This document shows positions 1 to 11,860 of a stretch of 64,000 nt of DNA, in pieces; within the stretch, counting starts at the first letter, position 1; the number at the start of each line of letters is the position of its first letter. The notes under the pieces were generated by a model that worked only from the letters and a program-made list of their open reading frames with translations, did not search any database and had not been told where the DNA came from. Made by a program: the position numbers and the translations under genes. The stretch covers positions 62,001 to 126,000 of the forward strand of contig JAHLKF010000015.1 in the NCBI GenBank assembly GCA_025558075.1, read 5' to 3'. Source of the stretch: Gaertneriomyces semiglobifer (taxonomy: Eukaryota > Chytridiomycota > Chytridiomycetes > Spizellomycetales > Spizellomycetaceae).

Positions 1-271
1 GAATGGAAAAAGGCCGCGTGAGCTGGAAGATGGCGGGTTAGATGGGATGAATGATGAGAGGTTTGCTCAGGGGCCATATGGCGACTTTGGGCCAATGGGA
101 CCGATGGGACATATGTATCCTCCGCCGGATTTCCCGCCATTCCCACCGGAGCACATGGGTGGACCACCATTCGACATGTACCACAGAAGAGGGATGCCAC
201 CGGGGCCTCCGATGCGGCGAGGCCCACCACCGCCAAGTGCTTACAGATACCCCCGTGGATACGAGGGATAA
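1..271 (+). CDS. 3' end of a Pro/Gly/Met-rich protein (partial)
   Basis: The frame is open from the left edge (first complete codon at base 2) to a TAA at 269-271, so this is the C-terminal 89 residues or so of a longer protein. The visible part begins with a short charged stretch containing KRPRELEDGG. It then becomes a low-complexity tail rich in Pro, Gly and Met, with repeats such as GPMGPMG and PPPDFPPFPPE and scattered Arg (RRG, YRYPRGYEG). Tails of this kind are common in RNA-binding and mRNP proteins, but nothing here identifies a family and I assign no function. The gene converges on TAF12. An internal ATG at 47 is in frame, but the open upstream frame argues it is not the start. Confidence 0.6.
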   Translation, partial: NGKRPRELEDGGLDGMNDERFAQGPYGDFGPMGPMGHMYPPPDFPPFPPEHMGGPPFDMYHRRGMPPGPPMRRGPPPPSAYRYPRGYEG

Positions 272-533
272 CCGACATACTCCTTAACGTTGTATATACA
301 TTAAATAATCCACCAATTATTTGGCCAGTAATCGCCACTAGCCGGCGTATAGGTTCGAGTCTGTCGGGATCCCATTCCATTGTTCATGCAATGGGGAAAG
401 AGATGCAGTGGAGGCGGTCCAGGATAGCGAGTGACTTCGACGTTATGCTGAAACGGATGCAGTCCTAGGCACAGCTACACGACATCGATCGGCTATGTGT
501 TTTGGCATGCGAGACACACGGTTGCTGGCGTTG

Positions 534-1969
534 TTACGCGGGCTCTTTCTTCGTTGCCCCTGCCTTTTTCGTAGCGCCAGACGTTGGCTGCGATGGTCGT
601 TTGCCATGTTTGATGGCATTCCGCACTCGTGTCACCCGCGCCTGATGTTCCTTTATTATCTCGGGATTTTTTATCGCGTCTCGCTCTGAATCCGACTCCT
701 CGCGCTCTCCAGTCTCGTTTCCGAATCCGGGGACCCGTATGCCCCAGTCCATCTCTGCGGAAATGACGAATCAGCTTTACCAGCCGTGAGATATAGTACC
801 ATGTACCCGCAACTGACCTAGTGGAAGACGGGCGTCTTTCACCTCGACGGTATCCGAGCCGCGATGTCGAGCTAATTGACACGCTCTTTCTGTCACCCTT
901 GAGATGAAATCGCCGGCCAATTCCAAGATCAACTATCAACCACAGCAGTCAGCGTCACATGATGCAGGTTCAAACTGTAATGACCCATGTTTGACTCACT
1001 TCTTCCACATCATTTTCAAGCACCTGTGACGGATCTATTTGCGTAACAACTTGTCGTACGCGCTCCTTGGTCACTAAAGGTGCCATGTCGGTTGGTGACG
1101 GTTCAGACGGTATCAAGTTGACAGAGCGTGGTGGTTGAAAGGCATGTGACATGGCACCAACGGTCAAGGGTGATGGTGAATGTCCTTTGGTATACCGTTG
1201 GCTGACAGGATTCAACGACAATGATGGTGAGGTAAGAATGCTTGCCGTCGACGTAGGCCCAGTGACCAAACCCGGCTGTGTTATTAATCCTAGGAGAAGT
1301 TCATAATAAATGAGTCTAAACGTGGCCGCAGCAGCGAGACATGGGAAAGCGTTCTGTCATACCAGGTCGCGGCGGAACGAAAGTACCCTTCGGCACAGAA
1401 TTTCGGGATTGCTCTGATAGAGAACCTTGTCGTATAGGTGTCGTTTGCGGTATTGTAGCAGCATTAATCTTGTGGTCGGCGGTCGGTATCGGCTGAGTCA
1501 GCGAGGGATAGGTGGGCTTCAAGCCTGGGGATCCATGTGGAGAGGTAACAGGTGATCCACCAGTAGAACCACCGGTTACAGCATACTGTTGCATGTAGAA
1601 CTGGAGGGCAGCCATATAAGTGTGATACTGCGGATGGGAAGGATTGTACGTAGTTGCAGGGTTTGTCGCGCCGGCTTGTGCTGCACCCTGAAGGATGGCA
1701 GCGGCCGATAGAGCAGGTGAGGCACTAGCAGCAGATTGGGCTAATGAGTTGCCGAGCACGAACGGTGGTTGAGCAGCTCCGTTTGTGGCCATCAGTAGAT
1801 TCGCTGCTGTTGAGGTGGTGGGCAATGTTGATGACGGTACAGGTGACGCAAGATTCGTCACCGTCGGCGGCCTACCAACGCTGGCCACTGAAGTCGAGCT
1901 ACTCGTTCTACTCATAGCTCTCCCTCGTCCTCTACCCCGTCCACGACCCGTCGTCGGCTGTTGAGACAT
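534..1969 (-). CDS. TAF12: TFIID/SAGA subunit TAF12 (histone-fold)
   Basis: Four exons: 1363-1969, 1000-1289, 818-932 and 534-754. Introns are 73, 67 and 63 nt, all GT-AG and in phase, giving about 410 residues. The N-terminal half is low complexity (RGRGRGRGR near the start, then Ser/Thr/Ala/Pro-rich), typical of fungal TAF12. The C-terminal half carries the histone fold across three exons: DVEELILELAGDFI, then ACQLARHRGSDTVEVKDARL, then the hallmark WGIRVPGFG. The order and spacing match human TAF12 (ACQLARHR..TLEVKDVQLHL...WIPGFG). TAF12 pairs with TAF4 in TFIID and with Ada1 in SAGA. The correct frames only emerge after splicing; exon 3 contains no Met and would be missed by a simple ORF scan. 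The identification is firm. Confidence 0.93.
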
Positions 1970-3611
1970 GGTTAAAAAGATCGTCGATCACGGCAGGCAA
2001 TATATTCCGACAGCGGGCTTCTTCCTGGGAGCAACAAAAGAGATGCCAGCCTGTCCTCCCCTACTCTAACCTTTGGCCTACATGCACAATCGCCGGCCCT
2101 CTCGTTCGTGCTAACGCCTGTTTTGTGAATTCGCCCAACGTTCCTCGAAAAGTTCCCAACTGTTCATTGTCCAACGATGAGTGGCACAGTCATGTATTAA
2201 CAACTGGCTTTTGGGAGCGAACTGCAATGCAGCTATTGCCAAACAGGATTATGGAACCTACGCATGCAGTGGGCCACCTCATTCAGCATCCATGTGTCCC
2301 TTTCTTCATGTCAAAACGTGATGTACTACAAGTTCAGACACCGGCATTGGATGGATGCTGGGAGGACTGTTCTCGACGATGAGCAACTGGCACTCCAGAT
2401 ACCGCTTTGCAGGTCCACTTTGAGGGTAAACTACCATCACCCATCGATGCTAACTGGTGCGAATTAGTGAGGGTGCCTTATGTGGTGAAATGAACCTTTG
2501 CATCGTGCAAGATTAGTTCCTCCTACTGGTCAAACCATGGGTGATCTCAGTGCAAACAATCCTTTCATAACGCCGATCTTGACGAATAGATGATCTCTCT
2601 AAGAACACAGACGGACCGTTCATGTTGGATGTTGCTCGTCAAGATATAGGCCGGTACTATGTGCTCTTCTTTTGAACGCTCTGCCAGTAAGGGTGTTAAA
2701 TTCACTTATTGATACCATGCTCTTACTGATAAGTCAGCTGATGCAGGACGATTCTGTCAAAACCAGCGAAGGTTCTCGCAGAGCAATGAGCATTTCATCG
2801 CAGACAGAGCAACCGTTCGTCGTCGTTGTATCACTGTATACTGTAGGCATCTGAGGTCGGGTCTTCATGTCGCTCAGAGCTCAGAGGGACATGAGGGCGT
2901 GTAAGTACTTTGCGATAAGGCCAATGCCACGCCTCTGTCTCAGACTGTCTGTTCGAGATGGCATGACCGGCGTCGATATCACTTGCCAAAACATGAACAT
3001 ATGCAGCCCTTCCCTCGCCATTGATCCTGATGTTCTTCGCTCAAGGAAGCAGAACTTCCTCCACATGGATCCAGCTCGAAGCGGCTGCTGTATGGCCCTA
3101 ACATCAGCTGACAATAACGGCAGCGCAAACTCGCTCCAACTGCCCATGTACTTCTTCTAAACCACATGTAGCATCCATTTAGTTGGCATGGTATGATACT
3201 TGTGTGCATAGGGTGGCATCGCACTTCTATTGGAGCCTTTAATGGTATCCGGTAACGATCACGTTCATTATGGACAGTCATCTGTTCTCGAAGGTGAAGA
3301 CATGGAACTCCTCTTTCACAACTTCAACCGGAACGAATGGAAGCAGGAGGCCGTTATTAGCTACGATCAGGCAATGCTGTTCTCTCTTATGCTTAGACCG
3401 ATACCGTAAGTAAAAGCTGCACGGACGACCATCCGCCCAACGACTATAACCGACACGCCGCGCGAAGCCAAACATACCGCACCACCAGCAACTGACCCCT
3501 CTTCCGCAAGCCGACCATTAAGTCGCCGCACACACACATAATCAGATATAAAAAGCCCTTCGGCGCCGGCGAGCTTGAGCGAGGCTTCACGAATCTCTTT
3601 ATTGTCCAGTC
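1970..3611. other. 1.6 kb without a convincing gene
   Basis: This stretch lies between the divergent TAF12 and panB genes and is longer than most spacers here. It holds only short overlapping ORFs on both strands. None could be extended by splicing into a recognisable protein. The least random is a minus-strand segment at 3278-3475 (see findings). The two flanking promoters must lie here. Confidence 0.5.
3547..3554 (+). promoter_or_regulatory. Candidate TATA box for panB
   Basis: TATAAAAA lies about 58 bp upstream of the panB ATG at 3612, inside an A/T-rich patch. The position is compatible with a core promoter with a short leader. The assignment rests on motif and distance only. Confidence 0.35.
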
Positions 3612-4948
3612 ATGACATCTGCGGGTCTCCTGTCGAGAAACATCCACCGGCATTCCCGATCTTGGGCTAACTGGGTGTCATCAGCCAGATATGCTACTTC
3701 TCACAGTAAGTTATCCAAGGCGGTGCATGCTGAAAGGTGCAGAAATGTGGCAGGGGCTACCCAGTTGATCTGGAGACGGTACAGTGCCTATTCTGCTCCT
3801 GCACAGACGCAAGCCGTGAAACGGTAAGAACATTCTGTTCTAACGTATGATGAGAACACCAATTCAAAATGGTTACTGTATAGCAAAGTGACCATTCAGA
3901 CGATACAGCAATTGCACCGAAAGAAGGAACCGATAACTGTGATGACAGCGCATGACTATCCGTCTGGTACCTACTGTGATCTAGCGGAAATGGAGATTTG
4001 CCTTGTGGGAGATTCGTTGGCAATGGTTGCTCTTGGGTACAACTCTACGAACGCAGTTACCTTCGATGTTAGTGTCATAGGTGTAGTCGTCCACCGCTCC
4101 GCTCTTTCGGCTACTTACATTCAGTTTCCGACCAGGAAATGTTGCATCACTGTCGTGCTGTCGCTCGTGGATGCAAGACGTCGTTCCTGGTAGGCGACAT
4201 GCCGTTTGGGACATATGAAACCAGCCCGGAGCAGGCTGTTACAAATGCTGTGCGCATGGTTCGCGAGGGACGCATGGAGGCCGTGAAACTGGAAGGAGGT
4301 GTAGAAATGGCACCAACGGTAGCCAAGATTACTTCAGTGGGCATTCCGGTTTTGGGACACATTGGCCTGACACCTCAACGTGCTTCTTCATTGGGTGGCT
4401 TCAAGGCGCAGGGTAAAACGTTGGAGAAGGTGTGCACTCGTACGTACGCATTAATGCGAACTCATCAAACACTAAAGCGTTTCACCTATGTATAGGCGAA
4501 ATCAATGCTGATGGACGCATTGGCACTGCAGAAGGCTGGGTGCTTTGCCATCGTCCTGGAAGCGGTTCCAGAAGCGGTAGCGACTTACATCACTGAGCAA
4601 TTATCCATTCCAACTATTGGTATTGGAGCGGGTCCCGGCTGTTCCGGCCAGGTCCTTGTTGCGCTGGACACATTGGGGGTCTACGACCGTCACGTTCCAA
4701 AGTAAGTGAGGTCCGCTATTATTGTAGCAAGCATGCATAACTCATTCTTGCTGGTCGACAGGTTCTGCAAGATCTATGCCAATGTTGGTCAAGTCAGTGT
4801 AGATGGCCTGAAAGCTTTTGCCAGTGAGGTAAAGTCCGGGGTCTTCCCAGAACCTGGCACCCATACGTACAAAATGGGCGCAGGCGAAGAGCAGAAGTTT
4901 TTGGAATGGGTAAAAACCCAAGAGGGGGCGTCCAAACCTAAGCACTGA
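3612..4948 (+). CDS. panB: 3-methyl-2-oxobutanoate hydroxymethyltransferase (PanB)
   Basis: Five exons: 3612-3823, 3884-4067, 4136-4429, 4496-4701 and 4762-4948 (360 residues). The enzyme transfers a hydroxymethyl group from methylene-tetrahydrofolate to 2-oxoisovalerate, making ketopantoate for pantothenate and coenzyme A. Family blocks appear in order: [19 protein letters not shown] (metal-binding Asp), [34 protein letters not shown] (catalytic Glu region), [15 protein letters not shown] and DRHVPKF. The first ~70 residues are rich in Arg, Ser and Ala with few acids and precede the family start, suggesting a mitochondrial targeting peptide, as in other fungi. Exon joins restore the conserved sequence exactly (for example TFD|EMLHH and LEK|AKSML). 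Intron donors include GTAAGA, GTTAGT and GTAAGT. Confidence 0.95.
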
Positions 4949-5107
4949 CACACTGACACAAAGTAAACCTCCATAGTCTAACTACGGTGCTTTCTGCGGG
5001 ATTCATAGAATAGTTGTTATGTTTAAGAGCATTCCATTTACAGATATTCATAAAAGAGGTAGTTGGTCTAAATGCTGCAAGAACTACAAAGCTTGAACTA
5101 GGATCGT

Positions 5108-6547
5108 TCACAGCTTGGCCTTCTTCTTTGCATCCTGCAATACTCCATCCAGCTTCATGGCTAGCATCATCTGGCCTTTGATTTTGATCTTTCCACCCAT
5201 AAACAACTTCTGTGCATTTGCCCTACCAGCAGCAAGTGCCACAAAATCAGTGTCGGAGACGTTAATAATAGCGTCCGGCTTTTTGGGTGATTCGCCAAGT
5301 CCAACTTCTCCAAGACCATTCTTCAGGTCGGCATACCATGATTGAGTGGCACCTGACGAATTGGTGATGTTGAATTGAAAGATCGCTTTGACCTTTTTCA
5401 CGCGATTTTGGCGATCAGCTTCAGAGTCAGCTTCGATTGCGGAGCGGAGGCCTTCGAAAACCTGACTAGCATGGAACCCGGCCACCGCAATGCCAGCAGG
5501 CGCAGGAGAGCTGGATGCCGCCGCGGCGTCAGAGGCTCCAGTGTTGACCAATTCAACTGCTGCGTTAGAAATGGCAAGGACATCACGCTCCACTACGCGA
5601 ACTTGGAAGATCACTTTGTTGCCCTCTTTCCACATCTCAGTCTGAAGGGTTTCTCCGGGGAACACATGCTTGCTGAAGCGAACCTTATAACAACAGCGTG
5701 TGAGGATTCCGTACTCTGATAGCATTTCCACATGACACACGAAGTAAGATACTCACCTTGATATTCTTGAATTGAGCGGGGTCGTTGTTGGCAAAGGCCT
5801 TGAGAACATGCTTCCCAGCAATGCCGAAGGAGCACAGACCATGCAAAATGGGCACCTCGAAACCACCGATCGCCGACATATTGGGGTCGATATGCAAGGG
5901 GTTGTAGTCCCCACTCAAACGGTACAATGCAGCTTGGTTTTCGGTGGTCTTCTCCTTCATGATCACATCAGGTGCCCGCTTTGGCGGTTCGTTGGTAGCA
6001 GTCGCCGCACCACGCTCCTTGGGACTTTTGTTGCCCACACCCTTTGTACCACGGATGAAGTTGGAAAACTCGTTGTAGAAGACGAGATTCCCATCGCTAT
6101 CTCTGGTCTCAGTACCCGTCACAACGATGCAGCCTTTGCCCTTGTCAACAATGTCGACAATTTTGCCAGTAGTAGTGAGCCTTCCCGATGTAGGGATAGG
6201 TCGCTCCAGTTGCAGGAATTGCTCTCCGTGCAAAAGCAGCATCTATCATATTGCCCAATACAAGAGGATATCCCACGTCAAACTCTCTAATAACACAGGT
6301 TCACAAGACGAAAACTTACGGGGTTGAAGTTCGGGATAATGTCCCCGAAGGGTGTTCCCATCATGGTATCGAAGCTCGGCACTACCCCAAAGGTAGGCAG
6401 AGCAGAAAAGTCTTCCGAATTCTCATAAACATACTTGAGATCCTCCCGTTGGCAGCCTAGGCCGAGAGCATACAAGATCACATCTCGCTCAGCGTACGAG
6501 TATTCGTTGGGGCCGAATGTAAGCTTAAAGGGGTCTTCACTGGTCAT
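5108..6547 (-). CDS. Peroxisomal enoyl-CoA hydratase 2 with SCP2 domain
   Basis: Three exons: 6320-6547, 5757-6242 and 5108-5683 (429 residues). The protein matches the second half of peroxisomal multifunctional enzyme type 2 (HSD17B4). First comes a hot-dog hydratase 2 domain starting near [15 protein letters not shown], with [26 protein letters not shown] (catalytic Asp and His in [10 protein letters not shown]), [10 protein letters not shown] and [13 protein letters not shown]. After an Ala/Ser/Pro linker comes a sterol carrier protein 2 domain (about residue 315 to the end). The last three residues are AKL, a type 1 peroxisomal targeting signal. It should hydrate trans-2-enoyl-CoA to (3R)-hydroxyacyl-CoA. 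The short-chain dehydrogenase domains that normally precede this module are absent. The start is the first ATG and matches the usual domain boundary. Confidence 0.93.
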
Positions 6548-6860
6548 CGTATTGTGTTCTCTGTGGTTGTGATAATTCAGTTAGCTTGAAGGTAATGCCT
6601 GGTGGTTGTAGCAACGTTCAGATCAAAAGCCTTGGAAAGAAGCCCGGCGATGACCGGGAGACGAAAGTGTCACGCGCGCAGTGGTCATCGCGCCGGAACA
6701 ACAACGGAGCATAAAGAATTATGGAAATGCATAATAGACTGGCGACATAACAGATTGTTCCTGCAAATGTATTCGTAGACGCTCTACAACTACAATAGCA
6801 ACTATTCGCTATGCTTCAGTTTTGTTACCTGGCTTTGTAAGGGGCGCGATCTAACAAATC

Positions 6861-9800
6861 TCACGTCCTTGCCGGATACGAGCTGCCGCCATAACCCCCT
6901 GGCACAGGGACGTGAGGTGGGTAACCCGCGCCAACTGGTGGCGCACGACCAGCGCCCACAGGGTATTGTCCTGGTTGTGGTTGCGGAGGTCGGGTTCGAC
7001 TTTGGGCCGATTGCGCCCTGCGAGCCTCGTCCTGTTTGAAGTAACCGAGGAGATCATCCACCCGTTCGAAGCGCTTCTTTCTAAACCAGAAGCCTTTATG
7101 GTCCACGCGAACGAGATCTTTGAAAGGCCGGCTTTGCGGATGCTTGTACACTAGGTAAAAATCCCCGGGTTTATCCATAGCGAGCACGAACCCATATGCA
7201 GATCTTCGGGTCGAATTACACTGTTCTTCAACATGCTTGTCTGTTGATGGAAAGTCAGGTCATCAGGTTATCACAGCACAGGACAATGACGAATATACAT
7301 ACACATCGCCTGTGTGTCCTTCTTTTGAAATTTGGGATGCGCCATTAGCGACTGCACTCGTCGACGTGTCGGCTCAATGTATTCGGCTACGATTTGATCG
7401 ATCTCATGATATTTCTCATCCGCGACGACCAAGGTTTTCCCTAAAGCCCACTCATTGTCTTTGTGCAGCTCCTTCACATCTAAATGGAAGCAACTCAGCA
7501 AAAGAGCGACGGTTAATGTTTCTAATGTTTGAAGCACGTACCTATATGCTGGCAAACCCCTTCTTCCACCTTCCAGGTAATAGCAAAGTGGTCGTTACCT
7601 TGGGTGGAGGGTCGGATGACAATCGAGCCAACGGCTTTGTCCGCCAGGTATTGCTGCACACTGCGATAATCCAGTTGCTTGAAATACGGATGTTGAATGA
7701 TCCGCGCTTGCTTATTTTTGGATTTACGAACTTGTACTACTCGCGCTCATGAGTTGAAGGAAAACCAAATGCGGAATACAGAAGCACGTACCATTGCGCT
7801 GAGCTGCCAGGTAATCTTCTTCTCGATGACGGTCAAATCGCGGGTCTACAGGTACAGCTCCATTACATCTGCGAGGATCAACGTCCCTCAGCGAAAGCTC
7901 CACGGTCATTTTATCTTTTTCCACCCTCAGGACTTTCGCCTGTACTAGAGTGTCTTCTCTGAAAGCTTCCTGCAGCGACTCTGCCCGATAACGATCCAGG
8001 GGAACGTTCCGAATATGTATAAGCCCATCCAAGCCCGATTGCAAGCGACATTTAAGGATACGGTCAGACACTCGGACGATTTGAACTGAGTGTATGCTAT
8101 CTTCCGCTAAAGACTCGTCAGTTTCATTCGTCAACATCGTGAAAATTTCACTCTCGCTGGCAGCGCGGAAACTTTCGCGTCGCTCTGCATAAGGCGCCAT
8201 CAACTCTTGCATGATATCATCTAGCACCATCTTCTTCTTCTCGTTCGTCCTGCGCTCAAGCTCCTCCGCAAAATCATCCAGCGCCAAGTGCGCCAGCTTT
8301 TCTATATCATCACTTTCCATCAATTCAGCAACGTGCATGGAGGGATTTTCTTCTTCCTCCACCGTAGCATCATCGTAGTCCAGAGCGTCGGCTGCCATCT
8401 TCCTCGCCAAGTCATAGTCTTCAGGGTGAATTCTCGTGTCGTCGAGAACATCCAGATTGGCGTACCGATCAGCAAAGTGTCGCGAGCGAATGCGAATGAA
8501 TGAAGAGCAATTCATGAACACGTGTTTCCCGCAGAGACCCTTTTTTACCAACTGAGAGCGCGCATCAATTTTTCCACCAGAGCGCACTATTTTTGTAATA
8601 AATGCCTGAGCTTTCCGCGGACCAAGTCCGGAAACGAATTGCAACGTGCCCGCCACATGTGGATGCTGTGCGGCAAAGTTGATATCTACGCCGCACGCAT
8701 TGACAACGTTGACGAACGCCTTCTCTAGCGCGCTTTTCAGTTTGTCCTGCGGAATCAAGTGTTGCAACGGATGCAACCGCAAATGCATAATATCGTCTTG
8801 GTGATTCCACAAGGTCGCAAACTCTGTCACCGGATCCTGCACACGACGAGCCAAAGAGACGCAGTATCGCACCAATGGGGGGAAGCTGCTATCTGGCATC
8901 TCGCGCATCCCCACCCTGGAGTTCATGTAAATTCGAGCAGCATCGTCTTCCACGAATACTATCCTGATCCCCTTCGCCAATCTGCCTTCCGCGACAGCTG
9001 TTTGCAAAATCTCCTCCAAAGCACGGTAAAGGACAGTCTTGGTATTGGGCTTAAACCCTGCTATCGCGATGACGTCCGGTTTGTGACGTGTAATAGTACC
9101 AATGAGAGACTCAGCGTCAGGCCCCCTAGGATCCATCCCACGCAAGCGTTCATACCGGTTCCACTGAAGCAATTCGCCGGTTTCCTTGACCATCGCGCTG
9201 AAGGCGGGTTGCTGCTCACCATCGCCCCAACTGATGGCTAAAACTTTCATCGGCCAATCGTCAAGGTCTGTATCATCTCCGCTGCGCTTGTAACCTGCCA
9301 TGTTGAGTCGCTTCTCCAAGGATTTCCGACATGCATCAGCCACGAAATTAGCGGCCGCCAATCCCAGCTGTTCCTTCTGACCCTTAACAATTTGTGGGAA
9401 CAATATCTCACGACAGGCTTGTTCAATCGCACGCCGACGCTCGTCGTTCCACTCTTTCACATACTCGTTGGTCTCGGGCGCAGTAACTTTCTCATGGATA
9501 TCTTTGAAAAACTCTGATTCCGCTGCGATGGTTATTTCAGTGGTAATCAGACCTTCTTCTTCTGCAGCAAGTATCTGCAGAAATTGACCGTCCCGAAAGT
9601 CAAATACATACTTGTCGGACAAATACTTAAACGGATAGTATGGGTGAGCGGGGTCAATTTCGACATTTCCTTTTTTGGTGGGTGTCACCGTTACCGAACT
9701 GTCTGAGGAGTAAACGCGCCGAACGAAAGCGCGAAATGTGGGATCCGCCGCAATTTCGGCAACAAGCATCATCCGCGCTGCACTCAGTACCTCTTCCGGT

Positions 9801-11524
9801 GTGGAGAATTGTCCTCCGACGAACTTCTTCGCTGCTTCCAACGGAGTTTCGTGAGGTTCTGGCCCTTGGATCGCATTTTTTGAGCTTTTTGCAACATGGC
9901 TGATAAGGCAATCAAACGCCTTGACAAACTCCCCAATTCCAGCCTTCCGAGCCACCTCGTAAGGAGTCTTCCGTCGAGAACGTTTGAAAACTTGCTTGCG
10001 ACTATGCTCCGCCCGCGCCAGTTCCTCCCCGTACTTCAGTTGAATGCATTGCAGCACGTCGGTCACTTCTTGTAGGGAGCTTGCTGCGGCCACAACTTCT
10101 TTCATGTATTCATCTTTTGTAGCCTCCTCAGATAGCGCCGCCACATCTCCCAGCAAGCCTTGCACACTACGCTTCTTACTTTCTAGTGCCAGGTATTGCT
10201 GATCCAAATCATAAATCATCCACAAGTCCGCAAGCGCCAGTTGGCCAGCAATGTAATCCTTACGATGTTGATAGATGAATGGCACCTCAAAAAACTGTCG
10301 TTCGCCTTGTGGGTTTTCGCCACGCATGAAATTCAGTACCCGAAAGATTGACTCGATCAATGGATGTTCCCTGCTTAACGGCATGTTGCGGATGTTCCGG
10401 CGTTCGAAGAAGTGGCGGCCAATCCATTTAGCTTCACTTTCCAGCTCCTCCGTCTCTCCCGGCGGAATGTCGCCGCGAAGTTGCATCCTCTCTGGTAAAT
10501 CTCGAACACGTATTTCCTCGTCTTTCTCGGTCAACAGTTTCTCGGCAATCTCGGTCGGTTCGTATACATCCGCCAGCTTGACCTCTTTGTCTCTCGCAAG
10601 CATCATATCATCGTCGTTTTCTTCAATATCTGCTAGATCAAGATCAGCGCGAGGAGCCAGCGCCCATCCATAGTCGTTCTCATAGTCGAACAGAAACTGG
10701 ACGTCTCGCCACTGCTCGTCAGTGATGCCAATGTTACGGGCAAGGTTCTGACCCAACGACGCCTTCTCTTTCCTTCTTTGAGCAAGTTTCTCGGCACGGT
10801 CTATCTCAGTGCCTTCACCCTCCTCGTCGTCGATAATGAAATCATCCAAATCGTCATCGTCGTAGAGATCTCGTTCGCGGTCGCCAGAGCGGTTATAGTC
10901 CTCCTCATCATCAGAAAATATCTTAGCAGCAGTATCCTCATCTTCATCCACCTTACGCCGTAATCTTTTGAAAGTCTTTCGCCCAGTGTTTTGTTCCAGC
11001 AGATCGAGATCATCTTCATCCAGGTCACTTTCACTATCAGAGACTGCCCTCTTCTTCTTTCGTTTTCGTTTGCGGCGCTTCTGATGTCCGCCAGTGTCAG
11101 ACCCTTCACCTTCATCTTCGGCATCATCCACAATAAACTGTTTGTCAGCCTCAGTCATCTCTTCATCTTCGGATTCTGACTCGTCCTCTTCGTCGCTATA
11201 TACGCCCACCCGGTTACGAGATGGTATTGCTGTATCCTCCCCAGACTCTCCATCATCATCCAGCGATACCTTTTGCTAACATGGGATGAAAGTGAGACCT
11301 TGGGAGTAAAACTTCGCATAACCAAAGCAAGCTCAAACAAACCTGTTTCCTGGGATGTTTCATGACATCTTGCTCCTGGTCGTCATCCATGGCGGGAGCC
11401 ACATCGTCCTCATCCATTCTATCATTGGTCTCATTATCGGCTAAACGTGTTTGGACGATTAAGTCTACAGTGAAGCCAAGTATAGCTGACGCTGAAACAT
11501 ACAAACTGCGTGATCCGACATCAT
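6861..11524 (-). CDS. SPT6: Transcription elongation factor Spt6
   Basis: Six exons: 11503-11524, 11343-11440, 7792-11275, 7542-7745, 7303-7479 and 6861-7240 (1454 residues, close to yeast Spt6 at 1451). Spt6 is a histone chaperone that travels with RNA polymerase II. The N-terminus is very acidic (DEEDESESEDEEM and similar runs). The core follows, with a YqgF-like region (KVLAISWGDGEQQ), helix-hairpin-helix motifs (FVSGLGPRKAQAF) and an S1 domain (GLDGLIHIRNVPL to MTVELSLRDVDP). The tandem SH2 region is spread over the last exons (RSVQQYLADKAVGSIVIRPS, then GFVLAMDKPGDFYLVYKH). The first exon encodes only seven residues before a GTATGT donor, so the exact N-terminus is the least certain part. 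The C-terminal tail is short and Pro/Gly/Gln-rich. Confidence 0.95.
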
Positions 11525-11860
11525 GTAATGATCAACCTTGTCCTCCCTGCTGTGAATTTAATCCAGAGCTTGGCATCTACCTGCGGTGTTTCTCCCCCGC
11601 TGCAGTCTAGTATGCCTGTGAAGTACTATTATGTGGGGATTGGATGTGTGCCCTGTTCGGTGAAAGGCCACGCGCCCTAACACTCGGCCATTATAAGTAA
11701 GTACATTGCTGAACTACTATTGAGAAACATTTTGCAGCGATGCATACGACGGGTTAGATGTTGAGAGCATTGGGGAAATGGAGTTAGGTCATCCGATGTA
11801 AGTAGTCTATGAACATAAAGCTGGCCTGCAGGTCACATCGTATGCCTGGCAGTCCAACTA
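11525..11860. other. Spacer with a tentative 38-residue spliced ORF
   Basis: The region lies between the Spt6 start and the PTPS stop. On the plus strand an ATG at 11644 can be joined across a 41-nt GTAAGT...TTTTGCAG segment (11697-11737) to a TAA at 11799-11801. This gives 38 residues with no recognised motif. The intron would be shorter than any other in the window, so it may be chance. The Spt6 promoter must also be here. Confidence 0.3.

Noticed and set aside
340..380. GGTTCGAGTC resembling a tRNA B box
   Set aside because: The flanking bases do not form a T-stem and no A box or acceptor stem is found upstream.
493..939. Minus-strand ORF of 148 codons at the end of the TAF12 gene
   Set aside because: It is the wrong frame across exon 3, an intron and exon 4. 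The TAF12 histone fold reads in the other two frames once the introns are removed.
2867..3160. Overlapping plus and minus ORFs of about 90-100 codons
   Set aside because: Both strands are open by chance here. Neither can be extended by splicing and neither resembles a known protein.
5772..6290. Plus-strand ORF of 172 codons
   Set aside because: Antisense shadow of the hydratase 2-SCP2 gene, which has clear catalytic motifs.
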